Shown: positions 42,858 to 52,472 of the stretch, piece after piece | Layout: each line of letters opens with the position of its first letter | Numbering within the stretch: the first letter of the stretch is position 1 | Assembly: GCF_007489285.1 (NCBI RefSeq) | Contig: NZ_VLIY01000010.1 | Span: 124,001 to 188,000, forward strand | Direction of reading: 5' to 3' | DNA length: 64,000 nt | From: Skermania sp. ID1734 | Lineage (GTDB): Bacteria; Actinomycetota; Actinomycetes; Mycobacteriales; Mycobacteriaceae | Translations under genes and position numbers: made by a program | Notes under the pieces: model-generated | What the model saw: only the letters and a program-made list of their open reading frames with translations | Database searches by the model: none | What the model was told of the DNA's origin: nothing

Positions 42858-44698
42858 CGTACGGGCGCCAACTGCCAACTGCCGTCCCCGTCGAGTTCCA
42901 GGCGCTGGGTGTGGTGCTGATCCACGGTGCTGCGATGTGCGACGCTGACGAGCATCGTCTCCGGCGTCTCCTCCCGCACCAGCTTGTACAGCGAATACTC
43001 GAGGCCTTCGTCGACGGCCGAGGTCGCCTCGTCCAGGAACGCCAGCTTCGGCTTGATCAACAGGATGCGTGCGAACGCGACGCGCTGCTGCTCCCCCGGC
43101 GACAGGATCTTGGCCCAATCGGCGTCCTCATCCAACCGATTGACCAGGTGGCCGAGATGCACCTTCTCGAGGGTCGACTTGAGGGTCTCGTCGTCGATCT
43201 CGTCTGGTTTCGCCGGGTACGCGACCGCCGTGCGCAGGTCGCCGAGCGGCAGATACGGAATCTGGGAAAGAAACAGGGTCTCGTTACCCTCGGGACGCCG
43301 TATCTCACCCTCGCCGTAGGGCCACATCTGCGCCAGGCTGCGCAGCAAGGTGGTCTTGCCGCTGCCGGAACGACCCTTCACCACGAGTGCTTCACCGGGG
43401 GTCAGGCGCAGGGACAGATCATCGATCAGCACCTCACCGTCGGGTCGGCGCACGTCTACGCTGTCGATCTCGAGCGCACCCTCGAGGTCGGACCGGCTCA
43501 GCTGCGGCAGTTCCCGAGACTGCTCGCTGGCCGTCATCAATCCGTCGAGACGAATCAGCGACGCTCGATACGCGGTGAACGTGTCGTAGTTCTCCCGGAA
43601 GAACGACAGCGAGTCGTGGATCTGACCGAATGCCGTGGCGCTCTGCTGAATGTCACCGAGCGTGATCGCACCCTTGAAGAACCGCGGCGCCTGGATGATC
43701 CAGGGGAACACCACCGCGGTCTGATCCACGGCCAGGTTCCAGCCGCTGAACTTCAACGTCCGGTAGACGATTCGCCAGTAGCTGCCGATCACCTCGCCGA
43801 AGCGGCCCAACAGCCCCCTCCGTTCCACGCCCTCACCGCGGTAGAACGCGATGTTCTCGGCGCTGTCGCGCACCCGCACGAGCGCGTAGCGGAAGTTTGC
43901 CGTCATGCGCTGGTAGAGGAAGTTCAGGCTGATCAACGGCCGGCCGATCCAGAACGCGATCACCGTGGCAACAAGCACGTAAGCCAGCACCAGGAACATC
44001 ATCGCCCGCGGAATGGTGAGACCGAAGAAGGTCAGCGGCCCGGACAGATCCCACAGAATCCGGGTGAACGAAACGACCGTGACCACCGCGGACACGCCAC
44101 CCATCGACAGCGTGCGGGTGTACTGGACGTAGTTGGTGATGTCCTCTTGGATTCGCTGGTCCGGGTTGTCGATGGTCATGTCGACGAACCGGCCGCGGTA
44201 GTAGGCACGGCCCTTGAGCCAGTCGGTGGTGACGTGCTCGGTAAGCCACAGTCGCCAGCGAATGTCGAACGCCTGCCCGATGTAGTAGTCAAGCAGCGAG
44301 CGCACCACGTGAATGGTGGCCAGGATGGAGAACACGATCATCGAGTGCCAGAACGCCGCTTCGGCGGCATGCAGGGTGGCGGCGTCGTGCTGGGAAAAGG
44401 CTTGCGCCACATACTGAACCGCGGTGAACATGTCGTTGCTCTGGTAGGAGAACAACACGTTCATCCGGACGCTCCACACCGCCATGAAAACCAGGACGGC
44501 AACGAACAGGATGGTCCGCCAACCGCCCGGACCGACGAAGTAGCCCCGGCTGATCCGCCAGAACTGCCGTCCCCACTTGGTCAGCGACAGCAGCGCCACG
44601 GCGGCGACCGTGAAGCACACAGCGGTGATCCCGAACGCAATCGCCAGCCACTTCAGGCTCTCGAATATTTCGTTGCCCCAGTCTCTGGAGGCGTCCAT
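42845..44698 (-). CDS. BacA/SbmA-type ABC transporter (Rv1819c-like)
   Basis: 617 residues in one chain. About six membrane helices (residues 15-370) include the SbmA/BacA-like segments FDIRWRLWLTEHVTTDWLKG, NPDQRIQEDITNYVQ and AENIAFYRGEGVERR. The ATPase domain has Walker A KGRSGSGKTTLLRS, signature LSPGEQQRVAFAR and Walker B LAFLDEATSA. Its closest known relative is M. tuberculosis Rv1819c, a broad importer of hydrophilic molecules including vitamin B12 and antimicrobial peptides. The gene's 3' end, with the stop, overlaps the right arm of the inverted repeat. It is 48 nt downstream of tesB on the same strand. Confidence 0.9.
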   Translation of the reverse strand: MDASRDWGNEIFESLKWLAIAFGITAVCFTVAAVALLSLTKWGRQFWRISRGYFVGPGGWRTILFVAVLVFMAVWSVRMNVLFSYQSNDMFTAVQYVAQAFSQHDAATLHAAEAAFWHSMIVFSILATIHVVRSLLDYYIGQAFDIRWRLWLTEHVTTDWLKGRAYYRGRFVDMTIDNPDQRIQEDITNYVQYTRTLSMGGVSAVVTVVSFTRILWDLSGPLTFFGLTIPRAMMFLVLAYVLVATVIAFWIGRPLISLNFLYQRMTANFRYALVRVRDSAENIAFYRGEGVERRGLLGRFGEVIGSYWRIVYRTLKFSGWNLAVDQTAVVFPWIIQAPRFFKGAITLGDIQQSATAFGQIHDSLSFFRENYDTFTAYRASLIRLDGLMTASEQSRELPQLSRSDLEGALEIDSVDVRRPDGEVLIDDLSLRLTPGEALVVKGRSGSGKTTLLRSLAQMWPYGEGEIRRPEGNETLFLSQIPYLPLGDLRTAVAYPAKPDEIDDETLKSTLEKVHLGHLVNRLDEDADWAKILSPGEQQRVAFARILLIKPKLAFLDEATSAVDEGLEYSLYKLVREETPETMLVSVAHRSTVDQHHTQRLELDGDGSWQLAPVRASS

Positions 44699-44746
44699 GT
44701 TTTCACCTATCGGGTCGATCAGTCGTGCGCAGAAAGCCCGCGCAGT

Positions 44747-45628
44747 CTAGCGCGCCCGCTTCGGAAAGTGCCGGATCAGACCCTCTTGGACCACGGTGGC
44801 GAGCAGTTCGCCGTCGCGGGAGAAGTACCGACCGGTGGCGAGTCCGCGTGAGCCTGCCGCGACCGGGGACTCGGTGGCGTACAGCGCCCAGTCATCGAAT
44901 CGGAAGGGGCGATGAACCCACATCGAGTGGTTGACGGTGGCCGCCACGATCCGGTCGTGTCCCCAGGAAAGGCCGTGGGTGGTGATGATCGAGTCGAGCA
45001 CGGTGGTGTCCGACGAGTAGCCCATGGTGGCGATGTGGATCAGTGGATCCTCGGGCAGTTCGCCGTCAGCGCGCATCCAGACCCGATTGTGGGTCAGCGT
45101 CTCCCCCGCGTCCTTCATGATCCAGGCCGGGTCGTTGGCGTAGCGCATGTCGATCGGCTTGAGCGCGTTGACGAACATCTGCAGCTTTTCTTCGTAGCCG
45201 ACGAAGTGATCGCCCAAGGGCGGCAACGCTTCCGGGTACGGCACGACGGGCACTGCGACCGCGTGCTCGAGACCCTTGGTCCAGTCCTGAAACGCGGCGA
45301 GCATGACGAACAGTTCGTGACCGTTCTGGTAAGCGGTGACCATCCGGTTGGCGAACGCCCGGCCGTCCCGCTGGCGAGCAACCCGATACTCGATGTCCGC
45401 CTTGACATCTCCACCGCGAATGAAGTGCGCGTTCAGCGCATGCAAGGGCCGGCCCTCGCCCACCGTCCGTCCGGCCGCCACGATCGCCTGCGAAATAAGT
45501 TGGCCGCCAAAGGTTCTACTGCCCACCTGCGCCGGATGCTTGCCGACGAACAGGTCTTCGTCGGTCTGCGACAGATCGAGCAGGTCCAGCAGGATGGACA
45601 GGTCGGTCTTATGGCCAGCCGCCGTCAC
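44747..45628 (-). CDS. tesB: Acyl-CoA thioesterase II (TesB)
   Basis: 293 residues, the usual TesB length, with double hot-dog layout: LDLLDLSQTDEDLFVGKHPA, SRTFGGQLISQAIVAAGRTV, LHALNAHFIRGGDV, FANRMVTAYQNGHELFVMLA, the catalytic-region Asp in GYSSDTTVLDS, and VNHSMWVHRPFRFDDWALY. It hydrolyses medium and long acyl-CoAs. The start is the GTG at 45628, 2 nt after the pyk stop, as in mycobacteria where tesB1 follows pykA. Longer upstream frames lie inside pyk. Confidence 0.92.
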   Translation of the reverse strand: MTAAGHKTDLSILLDLLDLSQTDEDLFVGKHPAQVGSRTFGGQLISQAIVAAGRTVGEGRPLHALNAHFIRGGDVKADIEYRVARQRDGRAFANRMVTAYQNGHELFVMLAAFQDWTKGLEHAVAVPVVPYPEALPPLGDHFVGYEEKLQMFVNALKPIDMRYANDPAWIMKDAGETLTHNRVWMRADGELPEDPLIHIATMGYSSDTTVLDSIITTHGLSWGHDRIVAATVNHSMWVHRPFRFDDWALYATESPVAAGSRGLATGRYFSRDGELLATVVQEGLIRHFPKRAR

Positions 45629-45630
45629 GG

Positions 45631-47049
45631 TCAGTGGTCCTCTTCCCCGATGCGATGGATGTGAATCAAGTTGGTCGACCCTACTGTGCCGGGCGGGGAA
45701 CCGGCGACGATGACGACGAGATCGCCCTTCACGTAGCGATTGAGGGTGAGCAGCGACGTGTCGACCTGCCGGATCATGGCGTCGGTGGTGTCCACCCGAG
45801 GCACCAGGAAAGTTTCGGTGCCCCACGTGAGCGCGAGTTGGCTACGCACCTCCGGTAGCGGGGTGAACGCGAGTAGCGGTAGCGGCGTGTGCAACCGGGC
45901 GAGTCGGCGCACCGTGTCGCCTGACTGGGTGAACGCGACCAAGGCCTTCGCGTTGAGCCGTTCGCCGATGTCGCGGGCCGCATAGGAGATGACGCCGCGC
46001 TTGGTGCGCGGCACGTGCGTCAGCGGTGGCACCTGCGTCGACTCGTTTTCCACGGCCTCGACGATGCGGGCCATCGTGCGCACCGTCTCCATCGGATACT
46101 TGCCCACCGACGTCTCGCCCGACAGCATCACCGCGTCCGCGCCGTCGAGTACAGCGTTGGCCACGTCCGATGCCTCGGCGCGGGTGGGTCGCGAATTCTC
46201 GATCATCGAATCGAGCATCTGGGTCGCGACGATGACCGGCTTGGCGTTTTCCCTCGCAATCTGGATCGCGCGCTTCTGCACCAGCGGCACCTGCTCGAGC
46301 GGCAGTTCGACACCCAGATCGCCGCGGGCCACCATGATCGCATCGAACGCGAGCACCACGGCTTCCAAATTGTCCACGGCCTCAGGCTTTTCCAGCTTGG
46401 CGATCACCGGTACCCGACGACCCACCCGGTCCATCACCTCGTGCACCAGCTCGACGTCGGCGGGCGACCGCACGAACGACAGCGCGATGAAGTCGACGCC
46501 GAGCTCCAACGCGAATTCCAGGTCCTCGATGTCCTTTTCGGACAACGCCGGAACCGACACGTCCATCCCCGGCAGCGAGACGCCCTTGTTGTTGCTGACC
46601 GGACCGCCCTCGGTAACACGGCACACCACGTCGTTGCCGTCGACCGCCTCCACCGTCAGTCCGACCTTGCCGTCGTCGACGAGCAGTCGGTCACCGGGCT
46701 TGGCGTCGTGCGCGAGTTGCTTGTAGGTCGTGGAAACCCGGTCGTGGGTGCCTTCACAGTCGTCGACAGTGATGCGGACCTGTTCACCGTTCGCCCACTC
46801 GGTGGCGCCGTCGGCGAATCGTCCGAGCCGTATCTTGGGGCCCTGCAGATCGGCTAGCACACCGACGGCACGGCCGGTGTGATCCGACGCTGCGCGCACG
46901 CGCCGGTACGCCGCCTCGTGGTCGGAGTGTGAGCCATGGCTGAAATTCAGTCTGGCAACGTCCATTCCACTCTGAACGAGATCGCGGACGCGATCATCGG
47001 TGCCGGTAGCAGGGCCGAGCGTGCAAACGATCTTCGTTCGTCGGGTCAC
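45631..47049 (-). CDS. pyk: Pyruvate kinase
   Basis: 472 residues, full length. Glycolytic enzyme making pyruvate and ATP from phosphoenolpyruvate and ADP. Motifs: TKIVCTLGPATG, MDVARLNFSHGSHSDH, DLQGPKIRLG, the catalytic VPVIAKLEKPEAVDN (with Lys of IAKLEKPE), IMVARGDLGVELPLEQVPLVQ, PVIVATQMLDSMIENSRPTRAEASD (split here in my reading by no gap) and DAVMLSGETSVGKYP. The C-terminal allosteric domain is complete. The GTG at 47049 starts the strand; tesB follows closely, so the two form an operon. Confidence 0.95.
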   Translation of the reverse strand: MTRRTKIVCTLGPATGTDDRVRDLVQSGMDVARLNFSHGSHSDHEAAYRRVRAASDHTGRAVGVLADLQGPKIRLGRFADGATEWANGEQVRITVDDCEGTHDRVSTTYKQLAHDAKPGDRLLVDDGKVGLTVEAVDGNDVVCRVTEGGPVSNNKGVSLPGMDVSVPALSEKDIEDLEFALELGVDFIALSFVRSPADVELVHEVMDRVGRRVPVIAKLEKPEAVDNLEAVVLAFDAIMVARGDLGVELPLEQVPLVQKRAIQIARENAKPVIVATQMLDSMIENSRPTRAEASDVANAVLDGADAVMLSGETSVGKYPMETVRTMARIVEAVENESTQVPPLTHVPRTKRGVISYAARDIGERLNAKALVAFTQSGDTVRRLARLHTPLPLLAFTPLPEVRSQLALTWGTETFLVPRVDTTDAMIRQVDTSLLTLNRYVKGDLVVIVAGSPPGTVGSTNLIHIHRIGEEDH

Positions 47050-47105
47050 CCGGAAGAGCCTAGTAGTTCAGTCGCGCAGTGTCAGACTTCCGTGACTTCA
47101 CAAGT

Positions 47106-47675
47106 TCAGTCGCGTAGCGGCCTTCCGTACTTGTCTCGGACATTGCCGGTCAGCATCATGATGCCGTCGATCAGTGGCCAAATGCCGCCGATTCCACACG
47201 TCAACCAGGTGACCGCGATCTGCGCGATCGCGATTCCCGGCTGGTCGAGATAGAACCGCCCGGCGCCGAACGCACCCAGGAAGATCTCGAGCAGGCCGGC
47301 GGTGACCTTCTGCTTGTCCGAGAGCGGTTCACCCGTCAGTGGGTGACGTCCGTACGGCGCGGTGGGATCGTTCGGCTGGTAGCCGTATTGCGGGTAGCCG
47401 TACGGGTATTGCGGTTGTGCCGAGGTGCCGTAACTCTGATAGTTGGGCCCGGTGCCCGGCGCGCCGTAGGAAGGCTGCCCGTACTGGGGTGCGTCGTAGC
47501 CCTGACTGGTCGGATAGGGCTGGGTGGGGTTGTACGGGGTGTACGGCCCAGCGGTCGGATACGCCTCGGTCGGAGAGGACGGCGCGGTCGAGTCGTAGTC
47601 GAACGGAGTTCCCGTGGTGTCGGCGGTCGGGTCGACGGGACGCGAATTGTCGTATTTATCTGAATGATCGGTCAT
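47106..47675 (-). CDS. TM2-domain protein with Tyr/Pro-rich N-terminus
   Basis: 189 residues. The first 115 are low-complexity, rich in Tyr, Pro, Gln and Gly (repeats such as YPYGYPQYGYQP). The last 70 form a TM2 domain: LSDKQKVTAGLLEIFLGAFG, AGRFYLDQPGIAIAQ, VTWLTCGIGGIWPLIDGI, with two helices joined by a short turn. It is a small membrane protein of unknown function; the equivalent in M. tuberculosis lies between lgt and pykA. Start ATG at 47675; lgt ends 24 nt upstream. Confidence 0.85.
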   Translation of the reverse strand: MTDHSDKYDNSRPVDPTADTTGTPFDYDSTAPSSPTEAYPTAGPYTPYNPTQPYPTSQGYDAPQYGQPSYGAPGTGPNYQSYGTSAQPQYPYGYPQYGYQPNDPTAPYGRHPLTGEPLSDKQKVTAGLLEIFLGAFGAGRFYLDQPGIAIAQIAVTWLTCGIGGIWPLIDGIMMLTGNVRDKYGRPLRD

Positions 47676-47699
47676 CGCAGCTCCGTTCGCGACGGCTGG

Positions 47700-48680
47700 C
47701 TAGTCGGTGTTCGCCGTCTGAACTTCGGCAGCATTCTCGGGATCTCCGGTGGAATCAGGTTCGTCCTTCTCGGAGTCGAGTGCGACGTCAGCACCGTCTA
47801 CCGCGTCCGGGGTCCGCGGCTTCGGGCGCAACTCCTCGGGAGCCTCCCGGCCCTTCTTGGCGAAGATAAAATAGGCCATCGCCAGCACGAACACGATCGC
47901 CGAAACATACGAGTTCACCCGGATGCCGAAGATGTGGGTGGCGTAGTCGTCGCGCATCAACTCGATCCAGAACCTGCCAAAGCAGTAGCCCGCGACGTAC
48001 AGCGCGAAGAGCCGGCCGTGGCCGATTTTGAACCTCTTGTCCACCAGCACCAACAGCGCGACGATCAGCAGGTTCCACAGCAGCTCGTACAGGAACGTGG
48101 GGTGCACGATCTTTTCCACCACACCGGTGGACACGCCGTTGAGCGCGTCGGCCGAGCCGCTGGAGTTCACGCGCTCGTAGATTTTCAGGCCCCACGGCAG
48201 GTCCGTCTGGCGACCGTACAGTTCCTGGTTGAAGTAGTTGCCCAACCGGCCGATGGCCTGGGCCAGCAAGATCGGCGGAGCGATCGCATCGCCGAGGGCC
48301 GCGAGCGGGATACCGCGAACCCGGCATCCGATCCACGCACCGAGGGCACCGAGTAGCACCGCACCCCAGATGCCGAGACCGCCCTCCCAGATCTTCAACG
48401 CGTCGATCGGCCGGCCGTTCGCGCCGAAGTACGTCGACCAGTCGGTGATCACGTGATAGAGCCGACCACCGATCAGGCCGAACGGAACGGCCCAGATCGC
48501 GATGTCGAGAACCGTGCCTTCCTCGCCGCCGCGCGCCTTCCAGCGTTTCTCACCCCAGTAGATGGCGACGATGATCCCGACGATGATGCACAGCGCATAC
48601 GCGCGCACCGGAATCGGGCCGAGATACCACACCCCCTGCGGCGGGCTGGGGATGTAGGCGAGAAACTGCGTCGTGGTCAC
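47700..48680 (-). CDS. lgt: Prolipoprotein diacylglyceryl transferase
   Basis: 326 residues with seven membrane helices. Signature: GRLYHVITDW, WEGGLGIWGAVLLGALGAWI, IAPPILLAQAIGRLGNYFNQELYG (in pieces), HPTFLYELLWNLLI and GRFWIELMRDD. It transfers diacylglycerol to the lipobox cysteine of prolipoproteins, the first step of lipoprotein maturation. The last 55 residues are an acidic, disordered tail, as in actinobacterial Lgt. The GTG at 48680 overlaps the trpA stop (GTGA), so it is the last gene translated with the trp operon. Confidence 0.93.
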   Translation of the reverse strand: MTTTQFLAYIPSPPQGVWYLGPIPVRAYALCIIVGIIVAIYWGEKRWKARGGEEGTVLDIAIWAVPFGLIGGRLYHVITDWSTYFGANGRPIDALKIWEGGLGIWGAVLLGALGAWIGCRVRGIPLAALGDAIAPPILLAQAIGRLGNYFNQELYGRQTDLPWGLKIYERVNSSGSADALNGVSTGVVEKIVHPTFLYELLWNLLIVALLVLVDKRFKIGHGRLFALYVAGYCFGRFWIELMRDDYATHIFGIRVNSYVSAIVFVLAMAYFIFAKKGREAPEELRPKPRTPDAVDGADVALDSEKDEPDSTGDPENAAEVQTANTD

Positions 48681-49471
48681 GAAGCAACGGTAGCCGAGCG
48701 CACACCGCTGGCGAGTTCGGAGGTCAGCGCGCGTACCGCTGCTATGCCCTGCCCCGCCGCAGTGACCAGTGCAGACCCGACGATGACGCCGTCGGCAAAG
48801 CCAGCGATCTCCGCAGCCTGCGCACCCGAGCGCACGCCGAGACCGACACCGACCGGGATATCGGAGTGCGCACGAACTCGGGCGGTCAGTTCTGGCGCAG
48901 CGCTCGACACCGCATCGCGGGCACCGGTAACGCCCATCGTCGACGCCGCGTAGACGAAACCCCGACTGGCGTGGATGGTTTTGACCAGCCGCTCCTCGGT
49001 CGAGGACGGCGCCACCAGAAAGATCCGGTCCAGATCGTGTCCTTCGGACGCCGCGAACCACTCGTCGGCTTCCTCCGGGATGAGGTTCGGCGTGATCAGG
49101 CCAAGCCCGCCCGCGTTGGCAAGATCGCGGGAAAATGCGTCAACGCCGTACTGCAGCACCGGGTTCCAGTAGGTCATGACCACGGACTTGCCGCCCGCTG
49201 CCGCGATCGCCTCGACCACGGTGAACACGTCACGGACCCGGACGCCGTTGCGCAATGCCTCTTCAGCGGCCGCCTGGATGGTGGGGCCGTCCATCACCGG
49301 GTCGGAGTAGGCGATGCCGACTTCAATGATGTCGCAACCTGATTCGACCATCGCCCGAACCGCGTCGATCGAACCTTCGAGCGTCGGGTAGCCGGCGGGC
49401 AGGTAGCCGATGAGGGCAGCCCGGTGCTCGGCGCGGGCAGCGGCAAAAGTGGGGGCAAGGCGGGAGGTCAC
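48677..49471 (-). CDS. trpA: Tryptophan synthase alpha subunit
   Basis: 264 residues: ALIGYLPAGYPTLEGSIDAV, CDIIEVGIAYSDPVMDGPTI (with the catalytic Glu and Asp of EVGI and SDP), VMTYWNPVLQYG, GLITPNLIPEEADEW, FLVAPSSTEER, GFVYAASTMGVTGARD and VGLGVRSGAQAAEIAGFADG. It cleaves indole-3-glycerol phosphate to indole, which passes to TrpB. The GTG at 49471 is coupled (GTGA) to the stop of the 23-codon reading frame that separates it from trpB. Confidence 0.96.
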   Translation of the reverse strand: MTSRLAPTFAAARAEHRAALIGYLPAGYPTLEGSIDAVRAMVESGCDIIEVGIAYSDPVMDGPTIQAAAEEALRNGVRVRDVFTVVEAIAAAGGKSVVMTYWNPVLQYGVDAFSRDLANAGGLGLITPNLIPEEADEWFAASEGHDLDRIFLVAPSSTEERLVKTIHASRGFVYAASTMGVTGARDAVSSAAPELTARVRAHSDIPVGVGLGVRSGAQAAEIAGFADGVIVGSALVTAAGQGIAAVRALTSELASGVRSATVAS

Positions 49472-49539
49472 TGCGCCTCCTGTGTCTTGCGGGACACCCG
49501 CACCCGGTCGGCACCAATGAACGAACGATTCTCGTTCAT
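49468..49539 (-). CDS. 23-codon reading frame linking trpB and trpA
   Basis: The ATG (49539-49537) overlaps the trpB stop as ATGA, and the TGA (49470-49468) overlaps the trpA start as GTGA. A strong ribosome binding site (GAGGAGG) lies 6 nt upstream, inside the end of trpB, and an AGGAGG for trpA lies within the small frame. It encodes a basic, polar peptide ([15 protein letters not shown] and then SRKTQEAQ) without similarity that I know. It may act only to carry ribosomes from trpB to trpA across a longer junction, or may be a real micropeptide. Confidence 0.55.
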   Translation of the reverse strand: MNENRSFIGADRVRVSRKTQEAQ

Positions 49540-50828
49540 CGTGCCTCCTCGCTGTCGATCAGCCCGAACCATTTCGCCGCAGTGTCCATGTCCTTGTCCC
49601 CTCGGCCGGACAGGTTCACCAGAATGATCGCGCCCTCACCCAGTTCCTTACCGAGCTGCAGCGCGCCCGCCACCGCGTGCGCCGACTCGATCGCCGGGAT
49701 GATGCCCTCCTTGCGGCTGAGCAGCAGCAGCGCGTCCATCGCTTCGGTGTCGGTGATCGGGCGGTACTCGGCGCGCCCAATGTCCTTGAGGTAGGCGTGT
49801 TCCGGGCCCACGCCCGGATAGTCCAGTCCAGCTGAAATCGAATGCGATTCGATGGTCTGTCCGTCGGAATCCTGCAACAGGTACGAGTACGCGCCTTGGA
49901 ATGCGCCCGGCGTGCCGCCAGTGAAGGTCGCCGCGTGCCGCCCGGTATATACACCATCGCCGCCGGCCTCGAACCCGACGAGCCGCACCTCCGGGTCATC
50001 GATGAACGCGTGGAAGATGCCGATCGCGTTGGAACCCCCGCCGACGCAGGCGGTCACCGCATCGGGCAGCCGCCCGGTCTGCGCCAAAACTTGTTGCCGC
50101 GCCTCCAACCCGATGATGCGCTGGAAGTCGCGCACCAGCATCGGAAACGGGTGCGGGCCCGCCGCCGTGCCGAAGCAGTAGTAGGTGTTGTGCGCGTTGG
50201 TGACCCAGTCGCGCAACGCCTCGTTGATCGCGTCCTTGAGCGTGCGGGATCCGGATTCCACCGAAATGACCTCCGCACCCAGCAGTCGCATGCGGGCCAC
50301 ATTGAGTGCCTGGCGGACCGTGTCGACGGCGCCCATATAGATGATGCACTCGAGCCCGAGCAGCGCACATGCCGTGGCGGTCGCGACGCCGTGCTGGCCA
50401 GCGCCGGTCTCGGCGATGATCCGCGACTTACCCATGCGCTTGGCGAGCAGCGCTTGCCCGAGCACATTGTTGATTTTGTGCGAACCGGTGTGGTTGAGAT
50501 CTTCGCGCTTGAGCAGAATCCGGGCGCCGCCGGCGTCTTCCCACAATCGCGTCGTCTCGAAAACCGGCGAGGGCCGGCCGGTGTAGTCGCGCTGTAACCG
50601 GTCGAGTTCGTTGAGGAAACCGTCGTCGACGCGCGCCTTCTCGTACTCGGCGGTGACCTCCTCGATGACCGCCATCAACGCCTCCGGCACGTGCCGGCCG
50701 CCGTAGCGGCCGAAGTGGCCACCGGTGTCCGGCTCATGCCCGCTGAGTTCGGCGATGCCCGCGCTGGTGCGCGGCAGCGATCGGCCCCTGGCGTCGAGCG
50801 CCTTCGCGTCGAGAATCGGGTCCGTCAT
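49536..50828 (-). CDS. trpB: Tryptophan synthase beta subunit
   Basis: 430 residues. Key motifs: [48 protein letters not shown] with the pyridoxal-phosphate Lys118, [20 protein letters not shown], the phosphate loop [31 protein letters not shown] and [11 protein letters not shown]. It condenses indole with serine. The ATG at 50828 overlaps the trpC stop (ATGA); a longer in-frame reading upstream lies in trpC. The order trpE, membrane protein, trpC, trpB, trpA is that of mycobacteria. Confidence 0.96.
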   Translation of the reverse strand: MTDPILDAKALDARGRSLPRTSAGIAELSGHEPDTGGHFGRYGGRHVPEALMAVIEEVTAEYEKARVDDGFLNELDRLQRDYTGRPSPVFETTRLWEDAGGARILLKREDLNHTGSHKINNVLGQALLAKRMGKSRIIAETGAGQHGVATATACALLGLECIIYMGAVDTVRQALNVARMRLLGAEVISVESGSRTLKDAINEALRDWVTNAHNTYYCFGTAAGPHPFPMLVRDFQRIIGLEARQQVLAQTGRLPDAVTACVGGGSNAIGIFHAFIDDPEVRLVGFEAGGDGVYTGRHAATFTGGTPGAFQGAYSYLLQDSDGQTIESHSISAGLDYPGVGPEHAYLKDIGRAEYRPITDTEAMDALLLLSRKEGIIPAIESAHAVAGALQLGKELGEGAIILVNLSGRGDKDMDTAAKWFGLIDSEEAR

Positions 50829-51634
50829 CGGGCCGGCTTCGGACACGATGGGTGAGTACCTGCGGCGACCAGGTCCGCGACCGCGGTGCGCGGACTACCG
50901 CTGGTCACCAAGCCCTCGCCGACCAGCACCGCGTCGGCCCCGGCGCCGGCGTAGGCATGCAGATCGGCGGTACCGCGGACACCCGACTCGGCGACCTTGA
51001 TGATGTCGGTGGGCAGCCCCGGCGCGATGCGGGCGAACACATCCCGATCTACCTCAAGCGTCTTCAGGTTGCGAGCGTTCACACCGATGACGGTGGCCCC
51101 GGCGTCGAGCGCGCGGTCGGCCTCTTCTTCCGTATGCACCTCGACCAGTGCGGTCATGCCGAGAGATTCCGTGCGGTCCAGCAGTCCGGACAATGTCTGC
51201 TGCTCGAGCGCGGCAACGATGAGCAAGATGACGTCGGCACCGTGAGCACGGGCCTCGTGAATCTGGTACGGACCGATGATGAAGTCCTTGCGCAAGATCG
51301 GAATGCTGACCGCCTTGCGCACCGCGTCGAGGTCCGCGAGCGATCCACCGAACCGGCGCCCCTCGGTGAGCACGCTGATCATCCGCGCGCCGCCCTCTTC
51401 ATAAGCGGTGGCCAGCTGCGCGGGATCACCGATCTCGGCAAGGTGCCCCTTGGACGGGCTGGAGCGCTTGACCTCCGCTATCACGCCGATGCCGGGTTCC
51501 CGCAGTGCCGCGACGGCGTCCAACGCCGGTGGAGCCGCGGTGGCCGCCTTCTTGATCGCCGCGAAATCGATAGTCGCCTCGCGTGCCGCGACGTCGGCGC
51601 GGACCCCATCAAGAATCGACTCGAGTACGGTCAT
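50825..51634 (-). CDS. trpC: Indole-3-glycerol phosphate synthase
   Basis: 269 residues: [35 protein letters not shown] (catalytic Glu and Lys), [70 protein letters not shown] and [20 protein letters not shown]. It makes indole-3-glycerol phosphate from carboxyphenylamino-deoxyribulose phosphate. It is monofunctional, as in other actinobacteria (no TrpF fusion). The ATG at 51634 matches the family start. The 151 bp upstream (51635-51785) hold a short frame that I do not regard as a gene. Confidence 0.95.
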   Translation of the reverse strand: MTVLESILDGVRADVAAREATIDFAAIKKAATAAPPALDAVAALREPGIGVIAEVKRSSPSKGHLAEIGDPAQLATAYEEGGARMISVLTEGRRFGGSLADLDAVRKAVSIPILRKDFIIGPYQIHEARAHGADVILLIVAALEQQTLSGLLDRTESLGMTALVEVHTEEEADRALDAGATVIGVNARNLKTLEVDRDVFARIAPGLPTDIIKVAESGVRGTADLHAYAGAGADAVLVGEGLVTSGSPRTAVADLVAAGTHPSCPKPAR

Positions 51635-51785
51635 CCTGGCCCGAATCCTTTCTGGATGTCCCTGCCGCAACCGCAGGAGCATGTAGCGAGCGTCACACTG
51701 CCTGTCAGGTGCCTGTCCGATTTCTCCCGAGACACCGCGGCCAACTCCCTGGTGCTGCCTAGCCTAGAGGGCAGACCCACCGCGC

Positions 51786-52472
51786 CTAGATTCGGGTATC
51801 GGGGTCGGTGTCCGGGCCGATTGTCGGGTCTTCGCCGGCGTCGATCGCGTCCCACAGCGTGCGCTCCGACGGCGGTGTGCGATCACCGGTTCGGTCCGGG
51901 GCCACCCGTTCCCGCGGTGACCTTTCCTGCATGGACGTGGCCCGCACGGCCGCGGCCCGCCGGGTCGCCGGGTTGGCGTACTTCGCCGATAGTCCGGCAT
52001 CCGGCAGCGGCTTACGAACCAACAGCATCCCGGCGGCGAAAGCGATGACTGCGCCGACCAGCACCAGAACCGCGGGCAGCGGGTGGGCCTGCACGCTGGT
52101 GACCGTGGCCCGGGCCGGCAGATCAGCCAGCTGTTTGGCCCGCACGGCGGACAAGCTCGTAAACAGCGACGCCAACGCTGGCACGGCAGCGATTGCGGCC
52201 ACGGTCGCGACGACGACCCCCAACACCCGCCGCGCCCAGCCCTTGAGCGCAAACACAGCGGCTATCGCGGCGATGAACACCAGGGCCAACGGGGTCAGGA
52301 TCGACACCCACACTGTGCCGTTGAGGTCGGTGGTTCGCGGCTTGCCCAAACCATCGGCGGAGGCGACGCGCACCCAGTCGAGCTGCGCGGAGCCCCACAA
52401 CGCCGCCGCGGCGAGCACCAGCAGGATCGCGCAGAACACCGGGTAGCGGCGACGGGGAATCATTGGACTCAC
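51786..52472 (-). CDS. Trp-operon-associated membrane protein (Rv1610-like)
   Basis: 228 residues. Four membrane helices ([69 protein letters not shown]) are followed by a charged cytosolic tail. Between helices 1 and 2 lies [20 protein letters not shown]. This is the Trp-biosynthesis-associated membrane protein found between trpE and trpC in mycobacteria and relatives; it is proposed to act in tryptophan synthesis or transport, without proof. The GTG at 52472 overlaps the trpE stop (GTGA); ATG at 52463 is an alternative. Confidence 0.85.
   Translation of the reverse strand: MSPMIPRRRYPVFCAILLVLAAAALWGSAQLDWVRVASADGLGKPRTTDLNGTVWVSILTPLALVFIAAIAAVFALKGWARRVLGVVVATVAAIAAVPALASLFTSLSAVRAKQLADLPARATVTSVQAHPLPAVLVLVGAVIAFAAGMLLVRKPLPDAGLSAKYANPATRRAAAVRATSMQERSPRERVAPDRTGDRTPPSERTLWDAIDAGEDPTIGPDTDPDTRI

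Noticed and set aside
49480-49500. A possible third copy of the GCGGGACACC palindrome between trpB and trpA
   Set aside because: Only GCGGGACACC matches; there is no inverted partner and the region is the 23-codon frame and ribosome binding site.
51635-51785. A short minus-strand frame between the Trp-associated membrane protein and trpC with a CSCGCG motif
   Set aside because: There is no good start or ribosome binding site, and it does not resemble the small membrane protein sometimes found here in relatives.
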